Assembly: GCA_020047755.1 (NCBI GenBank)
Contig: JAIFNL010000119.1
Location: 1-33,742, forward strand
Direction of reading: 5' to 3'
From: Bacteroidota bacterium
GTDB taxonomy: Bacteria > Bacteroidota > Bacteroidia > Bacteroidales > JAIFNL01
DNA length: 33,742 nt
Shown: in pieces, positions 1 through 8,280 of the stretch
Layout: each line of letters opens with the position of its first letter
How positions within the stretch are numbered: the stretch's first letter is position 1
The notes under the pieces: generated by a model
Told to the model about the DNA's origin: nothing
Database searches by the model: none
Seen by the model: only the letters and a program-made list of their open reading frames with translations
Position numbers and translations under genes: made by a program

Positions 1-572
1 TCTGTCCGATGATTTACTAACAGCCTAACCGACAGACCGACAAGTCGGTCGAACGGTTCTTATTTTTTAAATTTTCAAAAAAAAGATGCGTTTTCTTTCA
101 AACACTAAATAACTTTTTTAGAAAAAACATCTGTTTGTTACTCTATATAAAATAGAAATTGCAGCCTCTCGGCTGCAACACTTTCAAATTAATTACTCAA
201 AATTTTGTTGACTATTAAAAGAAAAAAGTGTATTTAGGTAATAAAAATATGTTTAAGTTTAGATTCAGTCTGATTCGACATATAATACAACCTAATATAC
301 TATAAACTAAAATATGTTATATTTACGTATGAGACAAATCAAGTATTAAATTTAAACTTTATAAAGGTGTGAAGACAACTTTACGAATGCCTAAATTTAT
401 ACACAAATATAAAGGCTCTGAAAAAAAAATCAACTTTTTTTTTTGAAAAAAAGTTGAAACTGCCTCCAACGGGGTTGAAACTCATTTTTTATGTAAAATT
501 TAACATTTCCTTTTTTGGCTATTTTGCCAAAAATATCAAAAAAAGGAGATTTGTGTTCTTGTTGTAAAAAAA
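1..572. other. Gene-free AT-rich region with several hairpins
   Basis: No convincing coding sequence lies here; the open frames are short and low-complexity. Apart from the palindrome at 27-58, I see a perfect 8-bp stem with a TCTC loop at 159-178, a T/A-rich inverted repeat at about 430-456, and an 8-bp stem at 512-533. The segment 81-105 is almost identical (24 of 25 bases) to the minus strand of 8296-8320. The region could hold an untranslated RNA, but no promoter-hairpin pairing is clear enough to call one. Confidence 0.4.
27..65 (+). terminator. Probable terminator of a gene left of the window
   Basis: The strand folds into a nested hairpin. The outer arms are AACCG (27-31) and CGGTT (54-58). 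The inner arms GACCGAC (35-41) and GTCGGTC (44-50) are a near-perfect palindrome. A T-rich stretch follows (59-67). No gene lies to its left inside the window, so the gene it would serve is unseen. It could also be a plain extragenic palindrome. Confidence 0.45.
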
Positions 573-605
573 AATAGCCTCAAAAAATACTTTTTTGAGG
601 CTATT
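566..605 (-). terminator. Terminator of the LytTR regulator gene at 686-1399
   Basis: A perfect 15-bp inverted repeat (573-587 with 591-605, 3-nt loop) is followed on the minus strand by an unbroken run of T (complement of 566-574). It lies about 80 bp past the stop codon of the minus-strand gene, the expected place for an intrinsic terminator. Confidence 0.8.
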
Positions 606-685
606 AAATCGAAGAAATTCGTTTTTTTTACAAAAAAAATCCTTTTATTTCAGTTCGTTTTCTTATTTAAAAGAAAAAAAAAACG

Positions 686-1399
686 TCAACCTACTTTTAT
701 TTTTAAATTTTTTATTCCTAGTGGAGAAAATTTCACTTCAAACAACTCTCTCTCTTTTTGCAAAATGCCAAAAGAATGATCGTTTCGGCGTTCTATTTTC
801 CTCAAATAATCTAAATTTATTAAATACGAACGATGACATTTAAAAAAATTATAGGATTGAAAACGCTCAGCCAAAACACCAATAGGAAAAGAAACAGAGT
901 AAATATTATTTTTTGACACATAAATGCTTGTTGTTGAGTTTTCTGCCTTGCAATACAAAATATCTTTAATTTTGATAAACACATCATTTTCGCGAGTATT
1001 TATTATAAATTGCTCATCTTCAGCAGGATTAACATTGCCAATAATTCGGTAAACGGCAGCTCTTAATATTTTCTCATCAAATGGACGTAAAAGATAAGCA
1101 TAAGGTCGGTATTTTATAGAACGTAAAGCATAAGTATCGGTTCTTGACACAAAAATAATAGCCGGATAAAAATTTATAGAACGCAAAGAATCAATTATTT
1201 CAAATGCTTTACGCGAGCCTAACTCTATTTCGCAAAAAATAATATCGGGCTTTTTAAGCAACGAAATATCAATTGCCTCTTCGATAGAAGTGGTCTTATG
1301 AATAATTTTTAACTGTTTAAAAGTTTGCAAATTAGCCAGTAAATATTCTAAATCATCTTGGTTTTCATCAACTACCAAAATTTTGTATTTTAAACTCAT
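686..1399 (-). CDS. LytTR-family response regulator with atypical receiver
   Basis: This 237-residue protein has an N-terminal receiver domain (about residues 5-120) and a C-terminal LytTR DNA-binding domain (about 130-235, with the conserved segment KCHRSYLINLDYL). Family members bind DNA direct repeats after Asp phosphorylation by a histidine kinase. Here the phospho-acceptor position is Glu57 (IIFCEIEL; codon GAA at 1229-1231) instead of Asp. The conserved Lys of the receiver is Arg105 (YLLRPF). The acidic pair (Asp11, Glu12) and Ser85 remain. This suggests a receiver that is not phosphorylated in the usual way, perhaps permanently active, but that is inference. It lies 108 bp downstream of a second LytTR regulator on the same strand, and no kinase gene is nearby. 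A strong terminator follows at 566-605. Confidence 0.9.
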   Translation of the reverse strand: MSLKYKILVVDENQDDLEYLLANLQTFKQLKIIHKTTSIEEAIDISLLKKPDIIFCEIELGSRKAFEIIDSLRSINFYPAIIFVSRTDTYALRSIKYRPYAYLLRPFDEKILRAAVYRIIGNVNPAEDEQFIINTRENDVFIKIKDILYCKAENSTTSIYVSKNNIYSVSFPIGVLAERFQSYNFFKCHRSYLINLDYLRKIERRNDHSFGILQKERELFEVKFSPLGIKNLKIKVG

Positions 1400-1507
1400 C
1401 TGTCTTATTTTACTTAATTCAAAAAGAATATTTTGACCTAATGTGTCAAAATAATCTACTAATAAACAACGTACTACGCTTATTAACTTTAAATTATTAT
1501 GATAAAT

Positions 1508-2290
1508 TTAATCGAAGGAAACTCTTTTTTTACTTTTTTCTAAAATCCTTCTTTTCAAATATGCCAACTGATTTTCGCTTCCATTCAAAGTAAACAATTT
1601 TCCGTTATAATTTAATGTACATTTGTGATTTTTTTGAGAAATTTTAGAAAGGTATTTCAAATTAATAAATACCCTCCTAGTTATTTGATAGAAAATTAAA
1701 ATTGGTATTTTTTTGCGCAAAGTAGTAACTGTTTCGGGAACAATGATTGGCTCATCTTGCCAAAAAACATGAAGCTCTATGTGCCTTAAATCAACAACTT
1801 TGTAATAAAGAATTTCATCTGCCTTTATAAAATAAGTTGTAAGTGCATCAGATTCAATGCTTATTTTTTCAAAGAACAAAGAAAACAAAATCGCTCGCTC
1901 GCGATTAAGGCTTACCAATAAATTTTCCGCTTTTACTTTTGCAAGTATTCGAGAAATATCCTTTGGTTTGTAAGGCTTTAGGATATAATCAAAAACAGAA
2001 ACTTTTATTGCATCGAGTGCGTACTCGGCTTTTCCCGAAATTATCACAATCTTGACACTTATCCTATCTTCCCGAAGCCTGCGTGCGAAGTCAATACCAT
2101 TGCCATTGGGCATTTCCACATCTAAAAACACCAAATCGGGGCGAAAAGCAAGTATAGCTGCATACGCATCGTCGATATTCTCGGCTTTGGCAACTACTTT
2201 TACATCTGGATGATTGCACTTTAAAAGCTCTTCGAGCATTTCAATCTGCTCTTCATCGTCATCTACAATTAATACTTTGAGTAATTTCAC
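1508..2290 (-). CDS. LytTR-family response regulator
   Basis: This 260-residue regulator has a canonical receiver: acidic pocket at Asp10-Asp12, phospho-acceptor Asp57 in VFLDVEMPNGNG, Ser83, and Lys103 in YILKPY. A LytTR domain covers about 135-255, with ITRRVFINLKYL in place of the more usual CHRSYLIN motif. It should act as a cytoplasmic transcription factor switched by phosphorylation. It lies upstream of the atypical LytTR gene (686-1399), so the two may be co-transcribed. No LytS/YehU-type histidine kinase is encoded nearby, so the partner is elsewhere. The start codon at 2290 gives a normal-length N-terminus. Targets cannot be read from the sequence. Confidence 0.92.
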   Translation of the reverse strand: MKLLKVLIVDDDEEQIEMLEELLKCNHPDVKVVAKAENIDDAYAAILAFRPDLVFLDVEMPNGNGIDFARRLREDRISVKIVIISGKAEYALDAIKVSVFDYILKPYKPKDISRILAKVKAENLLVSLNRERAILFSLFFEKISIESDALTTYFIKADEILYYKVVDLRHIELHVFWQDEPIIVPETVTTLRKKIPILIFYQITRRVFINLKYLSKISQKNHKCTLNYNGKLFTLNGSENQLAYLKRRILEKSKKRVSFD

Positions 2291-2386
2291 ACTATATCAC
2301 TTTTTTTTTAATACCAAGTTAGAATACGAAAAAAAGAAAAAATGGTTTCTAAAACACGAAAAAAAATGGAATTTTTCTAAATTTTC

Positions 2387-3556
2387 TTAGCAATGGCACG
2401 TTTTTATTGAAGTCATTCGTTTAAAAAGTCTTGCCGATTCGGAATTATCAGCAAAAAAATGCTTAAATGCAGCAATAGATTTGTAAATTTCGGGCAAATT
2501 TCGAGCAATATTTATGCGAATATGCGCTTTGCCTTGTGACGAAAAATGTTCGCCCGGAACTACTGCAACTTGCTCTTTATCATAAAGTTCCATTGCAAAA
2601 TCGTAACCATTGGTATAAGTTTGGGGCAATTTTGCCCAAATAAAATAACCACCTTCGACACGCGGAGCGGTGAAACCAAATTCGAGCAGCGATTCATATA
2701 ATAAATTATACGAATTTGCTATTTTTTCCCGCATCTTTTCAACATAATTTCGTCCAAAATCACTCATATTAACATATTCATAAACAGCCTGTTGCATAAC
2801 AGAGTTGGCACACAACCCAATATAGTCGTGAATACTCCTAATTTGATGACTGTGAGAAGTATGCATAAAAAAATAGCCCAAACGCCAACCCGTTATAGAA
2901 AATAGCTTTGAAAAACTATTTACGTAAAATATGTTTTCAGAAAAATATTCAAAAGGAATATATGCCTCACTTTTGAAGTAAATTTCGCGATAAACCGCAT
3001 CAATTATTAAATATACATTGTATTTATGAATAATATTCAACAATTTTTCAAACTCTTGCTTTGTCCAAATTTTACCTAAAGGATTTCCAGGCGTATTTAT
3101 AAAAATTAGATTTACCTTTTGGGCTATAACTATTTTTTCCAACTGCTCAAAATCTACTACTAAATTATCATTTAACGCAAAAGCAATAAACTCATCGCCA
3201 AAAATTTTTGGCAAATTGCTATATGTTTCATATACAGGATCAAAGCCTAAAACGGTCAGTTTTTTGTGCTTTCTATTTAAGTATGTGTAAATTAAACTAA
3301 TAGCCTCAGTAGCACCATTCGTAATCAAAAGGTTTTCGGGCTGAAAAGTAGCGAAAGTCGAATATTTTTCTAAAATACTTTTAACGAGCTGCAAATTGCC
3401 AGAGGCAGGAGCGTATTGATGTATTTCATTGTGAACCAATTTACTAAGTATATCTAAAAGTTGAATAGGCGGTTCAAAACCCGGAATACCTTGTGCTAAA
3501 TTAATACCACCATGCTCCTTCACTTTGCTCGACATAATGCTAATTAATGATGCCAT
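2387..3556 (-). CDS. PLP-dependent class I/II aminotransferase (YbdL / kynurenine-aminotransferase-like)
   Basis: This 389-residue fold-type I aminotransferase has the expected order of motifs: an N-terminal substrate loop (INLAQGIPGFEPP, 19-30), NTPGNPLG (154-161) with the Asn that contacts PLP, Asp186 (binds the pyridine nitrogen), and SFSKLFSITGWRLGY with Lys217 as the Schiff-base lysine. A C-terminal Arg in HIRINIAR would bind the substrate carboxylate. The start of the protein and the overall pattern resemble methionine/kynurenine/glutamine aminotransferases (YbdL/MtnE-like). The exact amino donor is not certain; a role in methionine salvage or aromatic amino acid turnover is possible. 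The last residues (...TSIKTCHC) are unusual and Cys-containing. It stands alone between regulators, with no tight operon spacing. Confidence 0.9.
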   Translation of the reverse strand: MASLISIMSSKVKEHGGINLAQGIPGFEPPIQLLDILSKLVHNEIHQYAPASGNLQLVKSILEKYSTFATFQPENLLITNGATEAISLIYTYLNRKHKKLTVLGFDPVYETYSNLPKIFGDEFIAFALNDNLVVDFEQLEKIVIAQKVNLIFINTPGNPLGKIWTKQEFEKLLNIIHKYNVYLIIDAVYREIYFKSEAYIPFEYFSENIFYVNSFSKLFSITGWRLGYFFMHTSHSHQIRSIHDYIGLCANSVMQQAVYEYVNMSDFGRNYVEKMREKIANSYNLLYESLLEFGFTAPRVEGGYFIWAKLPQTYTNGYDFAMELYDKEQVAVVPGEHFSSQGKAHIRINIARNLPEIYKSIAAFKHFFADNSESARLFKRMTSIKTCHC

Positions 3557-3741
3557 TGTTTATTTTTAATTGATAGCGTAGTTAATAATGATTAAAATTC
3601 TCTAAAAAAAAATTAAAATTGCGCACCTTTTACTAAATTTTACTAAAAAATTGTTCTATTGCTTAATTATCATTTATTATTTTTGCAAAAAAATAATAAT
3701 AGTACTAATTTTAAATAACTAAAAACTTTTTTGAAGTACAA

Positions 3742-5076
3742 TCAGAAAGTAGATAAAATTTCCAAAAATGCTTGATTTGGAATTGTTGGCGAGCCGTTTA
3801 ATGAAAACTCTGGTTTTAAGCCATTTACAAAATACATATCAATAATTCCTTTGTTCTTTGCTTCTATTTTTCCACGATAAGTGCAATCGAAAAAACGCTT
3901 TATGTATTTGTACGTGCTACCCGAAACATTCACTTTTCCTTGCATTCCTGAGCTTTCCATGCGGCTGGCAGTATTTACAGTGTCGCCCCAAACGTCGTAA
4001 GCAAATTTTTTCTTTCCTATAACGCCTGCCATCACTTCGCCTGTATGTATTCCCAAACGCAAATCCCACTCTGGCTGCCCCAGTGAGCGTTTCAATTTAT
4101 TATATGAAACCATAAATTCTTGCATCTTTAAACCTGCCAAAGTTACATCTATTGGATTACTTTTGTTGCGTAAAGGCAAGCCACCCACGCACATATAGGA
4201 ATCGCCAATCGTCTTAATTTTTTCAATGTAATGTTGGTCAATAATTTCATCAAATTTTTCAAAACAAATGTCTAATTCCTTTATTATTTCTCGCGAGCTT
4301 AACTGTTCCGCAATCGTTGTAAATCCCTTAAAATCAGTAAATAACACCGAAACTTTATTGTAATGCTTAGGTTCTACGTATCCTTTATTTTTGAGCTGCT
4401 CGGCTACCTCATAAGGCAAAATATTGAGTAACAATTCATCTGACCGCGAATTGGCATCACCCAGCTTTTGGTTTTGAATTTCGAGTTCTAATGTTTTGAA
4501 ATGCAGGCGCCGTTGCTGTTGTTCCAAACCTTTTTTCTGCTGCTCCAGAACATTTGTTTGCTCAAGCAACAAAACTTGTTGCGATTCTAACATATCTCGC
4601 TGTTCTTCAAGCTCTTCCTTTTGAGCTTCGAGTGTAAATTTTTGGGCTTCGATTTTTGCCGCTTGCAGCTCAAGTTGCTCAGCCTGAGCTGTTACATCAT
4701 TCAACAGCTTAAATAGCGAAAGGGTAGATTTTACCCTTGCTTGCAATTCTAATTTATCTATGGGCTTGTGTATAAAGTCGATAGCTCCTGCCGAAAAAGC
4801 ATCGGCAAGGGTACGTGTGGCGGTAATCATAATTACCGGAATATCTTTTGTAATAAAATTAGATTTAAGTTCAATAAGTGCCTCAATACCATTCATTACT
4901 GGCATTTCAAAATCCATCAAAATAATGTCTGGTATTAATTCTTTTGCCATTTCAATAGCTTCATGTCCATTCAAAGCAGTAAATATCTCAATCTGAGATT
5001 CCTCTTTAAAAGCAATCCGTATAATTGAAAGTATCATTTTATTATCATCAACGGCTAAAACCTTGTACTTCATCAA
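3742..5076 (-). CDS. Response-regulator adenylate cyclase (REC - coiled coil - class III cyclase)
   Basis: This 444-residue protein has a receiver domain (5-118; phospho-acceptor Asp55 in IILMDFEMP, Lys104), a long Gln/Glu-rich coiled coil (about 125-210), and a class III nucleotide cyclase domain (about 240-420). The cyclase has both metal-binding Asp residues (Asp248 in LFTDFKGF, Asp292 in IGDSY). It also has the adenine-selecting Lys288 and Asp361 (AYDVWGD) and the transition-state Asn368 and Arg372 (VNTASRM). These match adenylate rather than guanylate cyclases. The segment LLNILPYEVAEQLK before the catalytic domain is the usual linker helix. It should dimerise through the coiled coil and make cAMP when its receiver is phosphorylated; the kinase is not in the window. 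A good promoter lies at 5106-5136. Confidence 0.93.
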   Translation of the reverse strand: MMKYKVLAVDDNKMILSIIRIAFKEESQIEIFTALNGHEAIEMAKELIPDIILMDFEMPVMNGIEALIELKSNFITKDIPVIMITATRTLADAFSAGAIDFIHKPIDKLELQARVKSTLSLFKLLNDVTAQAEQLELQAAKIEAQKFTLEAQKEELEEQRDMLESQQVLLLEQTNVLEQQKKGLEQQQRRLHFKTLELEIQNQKLGDANSRSDELLLNILPYEVAEQLKNKGYVEPKHYNKVSVLFTDFKGFTTIAEQLSSREIIKELDICFEKFDEIIDQHYIEKIKTIGDSYMCVGGLPLRNKSNPIDVTLAGLKMQEFMVSYNKLKRSLGQPEWDLRLGIHTGEVMAGVIGKKKFAYDVWGDTVNTASRMESSGMQGKVNVSGSTYKYIKRFFDCTYRGKIEAKNKGIIDMYFVNGLKPEFSLNGSPTIPNQAFLEILSTF

Positions 5077-5105
5077 TTACAAATTGTAAGTTATTACTTT
5101 TAGTG

Positions 5106-5136
5106 CAAAATTATTTTTATTAACTCTAATAACAAA
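5106..5136 (-). promoter_or_regulatory. Bacteroidota-type promoter of the cyclase gene
   Basis: On the minus strand, TTTG (5136-5133) is followed by exactly 19 nt and then TAATTTTG (5113-5106), matching the -33/-7 consensus TTTG-N19-TAnnTTTG. It sits about 30 bp before the start codon of the receiver-cyclase gene. Confidence 0.7.
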
Positions 5137-5340
5137 TTGTCGTATTGTTAAATTGTTCTAGTGTTATTTTATTACAAAAAATTTGAAAATATTAAATTTC
5201 AAATAACTTTTAAATTACTACTGGCTTGTTATCAAGTGATTAAAACATAAGGCTCAAAAACCAGCCAATAAACCTTTTAATTATCATTTCTCTCATGCCT
5301 ATTTAGGAAAAAGAAAGTTGCACAAATTTACAAAATTTTA

Positions 5341-7425
5341 TTAAAAAATGTATCTTAATTGTAATTTTATTTGAGATTTCTTATTTGCATCAATTTCATC
5401 TTTTCCCGAACCAATTGTTTGCATATCGGAATAAAAAGTTTGCGAGTATTTAAACCAAAGGCTAATTTTATCAGAAATTTCATAGCTCAAGTTAAAATAA
5501 GTCCGCATTCCTTTTGAATAATACGCAGGTATAGAAAAACCATAAAGTATATCATTTTCATAAGCGTAAATACGTACATCGTAATCCTCTGTATCGAAAA
5601 TTGCATACCTGAAATTCAGTTTCAACGGAATTTTTTGAAACAAATAATTTATGTCTTGATAAATTAAAAAACCATATTTTTTATCGGAAAGCGACTTGTT
5701 ATAATGGCTCATTTCTATTCGGCTCTTAAAATTCAAAAATTTAGTAGCATTGTATGAAAGTTGGTAGCGTACCTGAAAACTTTCTACTGCTGCAATCTGT
5801 CTAATTGCATAAATATCGGAGCTCAAGTTTTCTTGTTTTTCTTCGTACTTGAATTTCAGATACATTAATAAATCACGCGAAGTTTGATAATCTAGTTGCA
5901 AAAAATATTCATTTCCGTGCGAAGGCGCGTAAATGCTAGAGCGCAACCACATGAAGCTGTAAGAATCGAAATAAGCCGAGATGGTAAATTTTTTGTACGG
6001 GTGAATTTCAGTACCAAAATATAAACCTGTTTCATTATAAGTTTTTCCGGTTTCGCCAAAAGCATTGCTATAATAAGCTTGGTAGCCTTTTTGAAAGTAG
6101 CGATGCAAAATAGAAAACGAAATTTGAGGAACTAAGTTCAAAACTGCACCATTTGTTGTAGCCAATTGACCGTTTTGGCTCACAGCTGTTTCGCCAAAAA
6201 TAAAGGTTTTATTTACTTGATACTGATAATTTAAACCAGCATTTGTATTTTCTTTACCCTGAAACTCAAACATATTGTAGGGTTTAGCTTCTTTAACCAA
6301 CTCTGTTTCAAATTGATATTTCAAAAGTGTAAGCCCTAACTTAAACTCTTTGTGCCGATACGTCAAATTACTCCCCCAAACGGTTTCGCCTATTACTTTA
6401 CGGTCTTCCAACTCAGAAAAAGTGCGATGAAATCCGGTATTTTGAAGCGAAGAAATCTCATAAATTTCATCGCTTATAGTGTCGGAAAGTGATAAATTTG
6501 CATCAATATTTTTGTGTGAAAAGAAAGCAGAAATATCAAAATTTCCAAAATTTATAGTTGTGGCAAAACCGCGCATAAAAAGGTTTTCGTCAACGGAACT
6601 ATATTTTTGCACGCCATTTTCTCTTCGCCTGATATTCATCACATAAGCCGATTTTTTGGTTGCCATTCCCGACCACAAAACCAAGCCTTGCCCAAATTTA
6701 AGTTGATAATCGCCCAAAGCTAAAACCTGAATTCGCCCAATTTTATTCACTTGTAAATGAGCCGAATAATAATCAAAACCTTGTTTGGCATGCTCTCCAA
6801 AGAAAGCTTCTCCTGCATCTTTTTCGGCAGTAATTCCCCACATCAACTTATTTTTGTAGTGGTATTTGTAGCGAGTGTAATATTTCAATCTATTTCCGAG
6901 GTAGCGAGCGTTAGGATTTTCTTGATATTCTGCCGAATCAATTTCCGAAAAGCCTAATGATTTTTCCAAATAAAATTCAGTGCGCAAAAAAATCTGGTTT
7001 TGTCCGTATTTTAACGACTTTAGCAACGAATAGTCCGATTTTTCATCTATTTTTTCGGCAGTAGCAAAGTACGACAAGCGCTCGATACTCGTAGAGCTCA
7101 GATTTTCAACAAGTTGCAATTCATAAATACTCGCCAACTGCCCATTGCGCTTTATGTATGAAATGATGTTATGAACCTCCAAATCGGAAAGAAACTGGAG
7201 TTCTTCGAGTTGCGAATAAGTAGCTTCGTTTATATTAAAAGGAGTTTCTAAATACAAGCTTAATTGTTCGGTAAGTTCAGTCAAATCAACATCTTCGGCA
7301 GATTCTTCGGCAATATTTTCCACCAAATTCTCAATCAATTCCGACGAATTAATCTCTTGTGCGCTCAAAATATTAATAACAAATAATAATAAAAACAGGC
7401 AAAAAAATAGTTTTTGCATACTCAT
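5341..7425 (-). CDS. Helix-hairpin-helix outer-membrane beta-barrel protein
   Basis: This 694-residue exported protein has a signal peptide (1-22, cleavage probable at ILSA|QEIN), an acidic segment, and a ComEA-like tandem helix-hairpin-helix region (about 60-120: FNINEATYSQLEEL ... IISYIKRNGQLASIYEL). The remaining ~570 residues are alternating aromatic/polar strands typical of an outer-membrane barrel, ending in an aromatic residue (LQLRYIF). In ComEA the HHH domain binds double-stranded DNA during uptake; here the Gly-rich hairpin turn is degenerate (LQFLSDLEV), so DNA binding is uncertain. Proteins of this layout are widespread in Bacteroidota, but I know of no proven function. It begins 6 bp after the stop of the PorV/PorQ-like gene (7432-8280), so the two form an operon. 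Confidence 0.85.
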   Translation of the reverse strand: MSMQKLFFCLFLLLFVINILSAQEINSSELIENLVENIAEESAEDVDLTELTEQLSLYLETPFNINEATYSQLEELQFLSDLEVHNIISYIKRNGQLASIYELQLVENLSSTSIERLSYFATAEKIDEKSDYSLLKSLKYGQNQIFLRTEFYLEKSLGFSEIDSAEYQENPNARYLGNRLKYYTRYKYHYKNKLMWGITAEKDAGEAFFGEHAKQGFDYYSAHLQVNKIGRIQVLALGDYQLKFGQGLVLWSGMATKKSAYVMNIRRRENGVQKYSSVDENLFMRGFATTINFGNFDISAFFSHKNIDANLSLSDTISDEIYEISSLQNTGFHRTFSELEDRKVIGETVWGSNLTYRHKEFKLGLTLLKYQFETELVKEAKPYNMFEFQGKENTNAGLNYQYQVNKTFIFGETAVSQNGQLATTNGAVLNLVPQISFSILHRYFQKGYQAYYSNAFGETGKTYNETGLYFGTEIHPYKKFTISAYFDSYSFMWLRSSIYAPSHGNEYFLQLDYQTSRDLLMYLKFKYEEKQENLSSDIYAIRQIAAVESFQVRYQLSYNATKFLNFKSRIEMSHYNKSLSDKKYGFLIYQDINYLFQKIPLKLNFRYAIFDTEDYDVRIYAYENDILYGFSIPAYYSKGMRTYFNLSYEISDKISLWFKYSQTFYSDMQTIGSGKDEIDANKKSQIKLQLRYIF

Positions 7426-7431
7426 AAAATT

Positions 7432-8280
7432 TTATCGTGTTTTAAAAATATACCTAAACGAAATATTGGTTGAATACCCCAAAACTTGATGGTGTGTAAA
7501 AGCCAAATCAGCGACCAAAGTTTGAAATTGATAGCCTACTCCAAAATGATAAGTACTTGGATTTGTGTTAATTCCTGCACGAAGAAAAAACTTATCAACA
7601 GGTTGAAATTCAATTCCACTCTTAAAATTTGTACCTTGCTGAAAATTACTTTCTACTTCAATAGCAAAAAGTACTTTTTCGGAAAATAAATACGCCAAAC
7701 CAAGCTTCAACGCCGATGCCAAAGCCTCTTCATCGTAAGTATTATAGCTTATTCTCAACGGATTAAACGCATGTGCACCAATAAAAAAATTTTCGACAGG
7801 CTCGAATTGAAGCCCTATTTCGGCAGTAAATAAACCTCCAGAGCCATATTGTTCGTATATTTTGGTATTGAAATAATCGAGTTGGATTCCGGCAGAAACT
7901 TTTTCCCAAAGTTTTTTTCCATACGCCAAGCCTAATTTATTTTCGTGGTATTTTGGGTAGCCAAAATAAGAATAACTTAGCCCAAATGTACCGGATTTAG
8001 TGGGTAAAGCAAGAGCCAATGCACTGTAATTTAATTCTTTAATTCCGTATTTATTTTCAAAATTTACACCAACCGACAAGTTTTTTATTTCAGACAAACC
8101 CGCTTGGTTATGGAAAACGCTCCATAAGTCCGATTTTGTAACTCCTACATTGCCCATTGCCATATAATTTGCGCCAAGAGGTCTATTTTGTGTTTGCGCA
8201 TCAACAAAAATAGGCAAAAACAGCAAGAAAAATGAAAAAAAAGTAAAAATTTTAACCATAACAGTATGGAATTTAGTCAA
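7432..8280 (-). CDS. PorV/PorQ-like outer-membrane beta-barrel protein
   Basis: This is an exported barrel protein of up to 282 residues. The frame opens at 8280, but a second Met at 8259 (MVKIFTFFSFFLLFLPIF) gives a more ordinary signal peptide, cleaved near DAQ|TQN, and may be the true start. The mature N-terminus (GANYMAMGNVGVTKSDLWSVF) and the run of short amphipathic strands ending in ISFRYIF resemble the PorV/PorQ/UPF0164 group of FadL-related barrels. Some members of that group serve the type IX secretion system. The assignment is at fold level only, and no other T9SS gene is in the window. It is the first gene of a two-gene unit with the HHH barrel protein, so the pair may form one outer-membrane assembly. 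Confidence 0.75.
   Translation of the reverse strand: MTKFHTVMVKIFTFFSFFLLFLPIFVDAQTQNRPLGANYMAMGNVGVTKSDLWSVFHNQAGLSEIKNLSVGVNFENKYGIKELNYSALALALPTKSGTFGLSYSYFGYPKYHENKLGLAYGKKLWEKVSAGIQLDYFNTKIYEQYGSGGLFTAEIGLQFEPVENFFIGAHAFNPLRISYNTYDEEALASALKLGLAYLFSEKVLFAIEVESNFQQGTNFKSGIEFQPVDKFFLRAGINTNPSTYHFGVGYQFQTLVADLAFTHHQVLGYSTNISFRYIFKTR

Noticed and set aside
454-477. GTTGAAAC twice, about 20 bp apart, resembling part of a CRISPR repeat
   Set aside because: Only two short copies, spacing too small for repeat plus spacer, and no cas genes in the window.
595-843. An 82-codon plus-strand frame overlapping the end of the LytTR gene
   Set aside because: It begins inside the terminator hairpin, is dominated by Phe/Leu/Lys codons from A and T runs, and runs antisense to a well-supported gene.
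3674-3699. AT-only palindrome with TATTTTTG upstream of the aminotransferase/cyclase spacer
   Set aside because: The promoter-like box points into minus-strand genes, and the palindrome consists almost only of A and T, expected by chance here.
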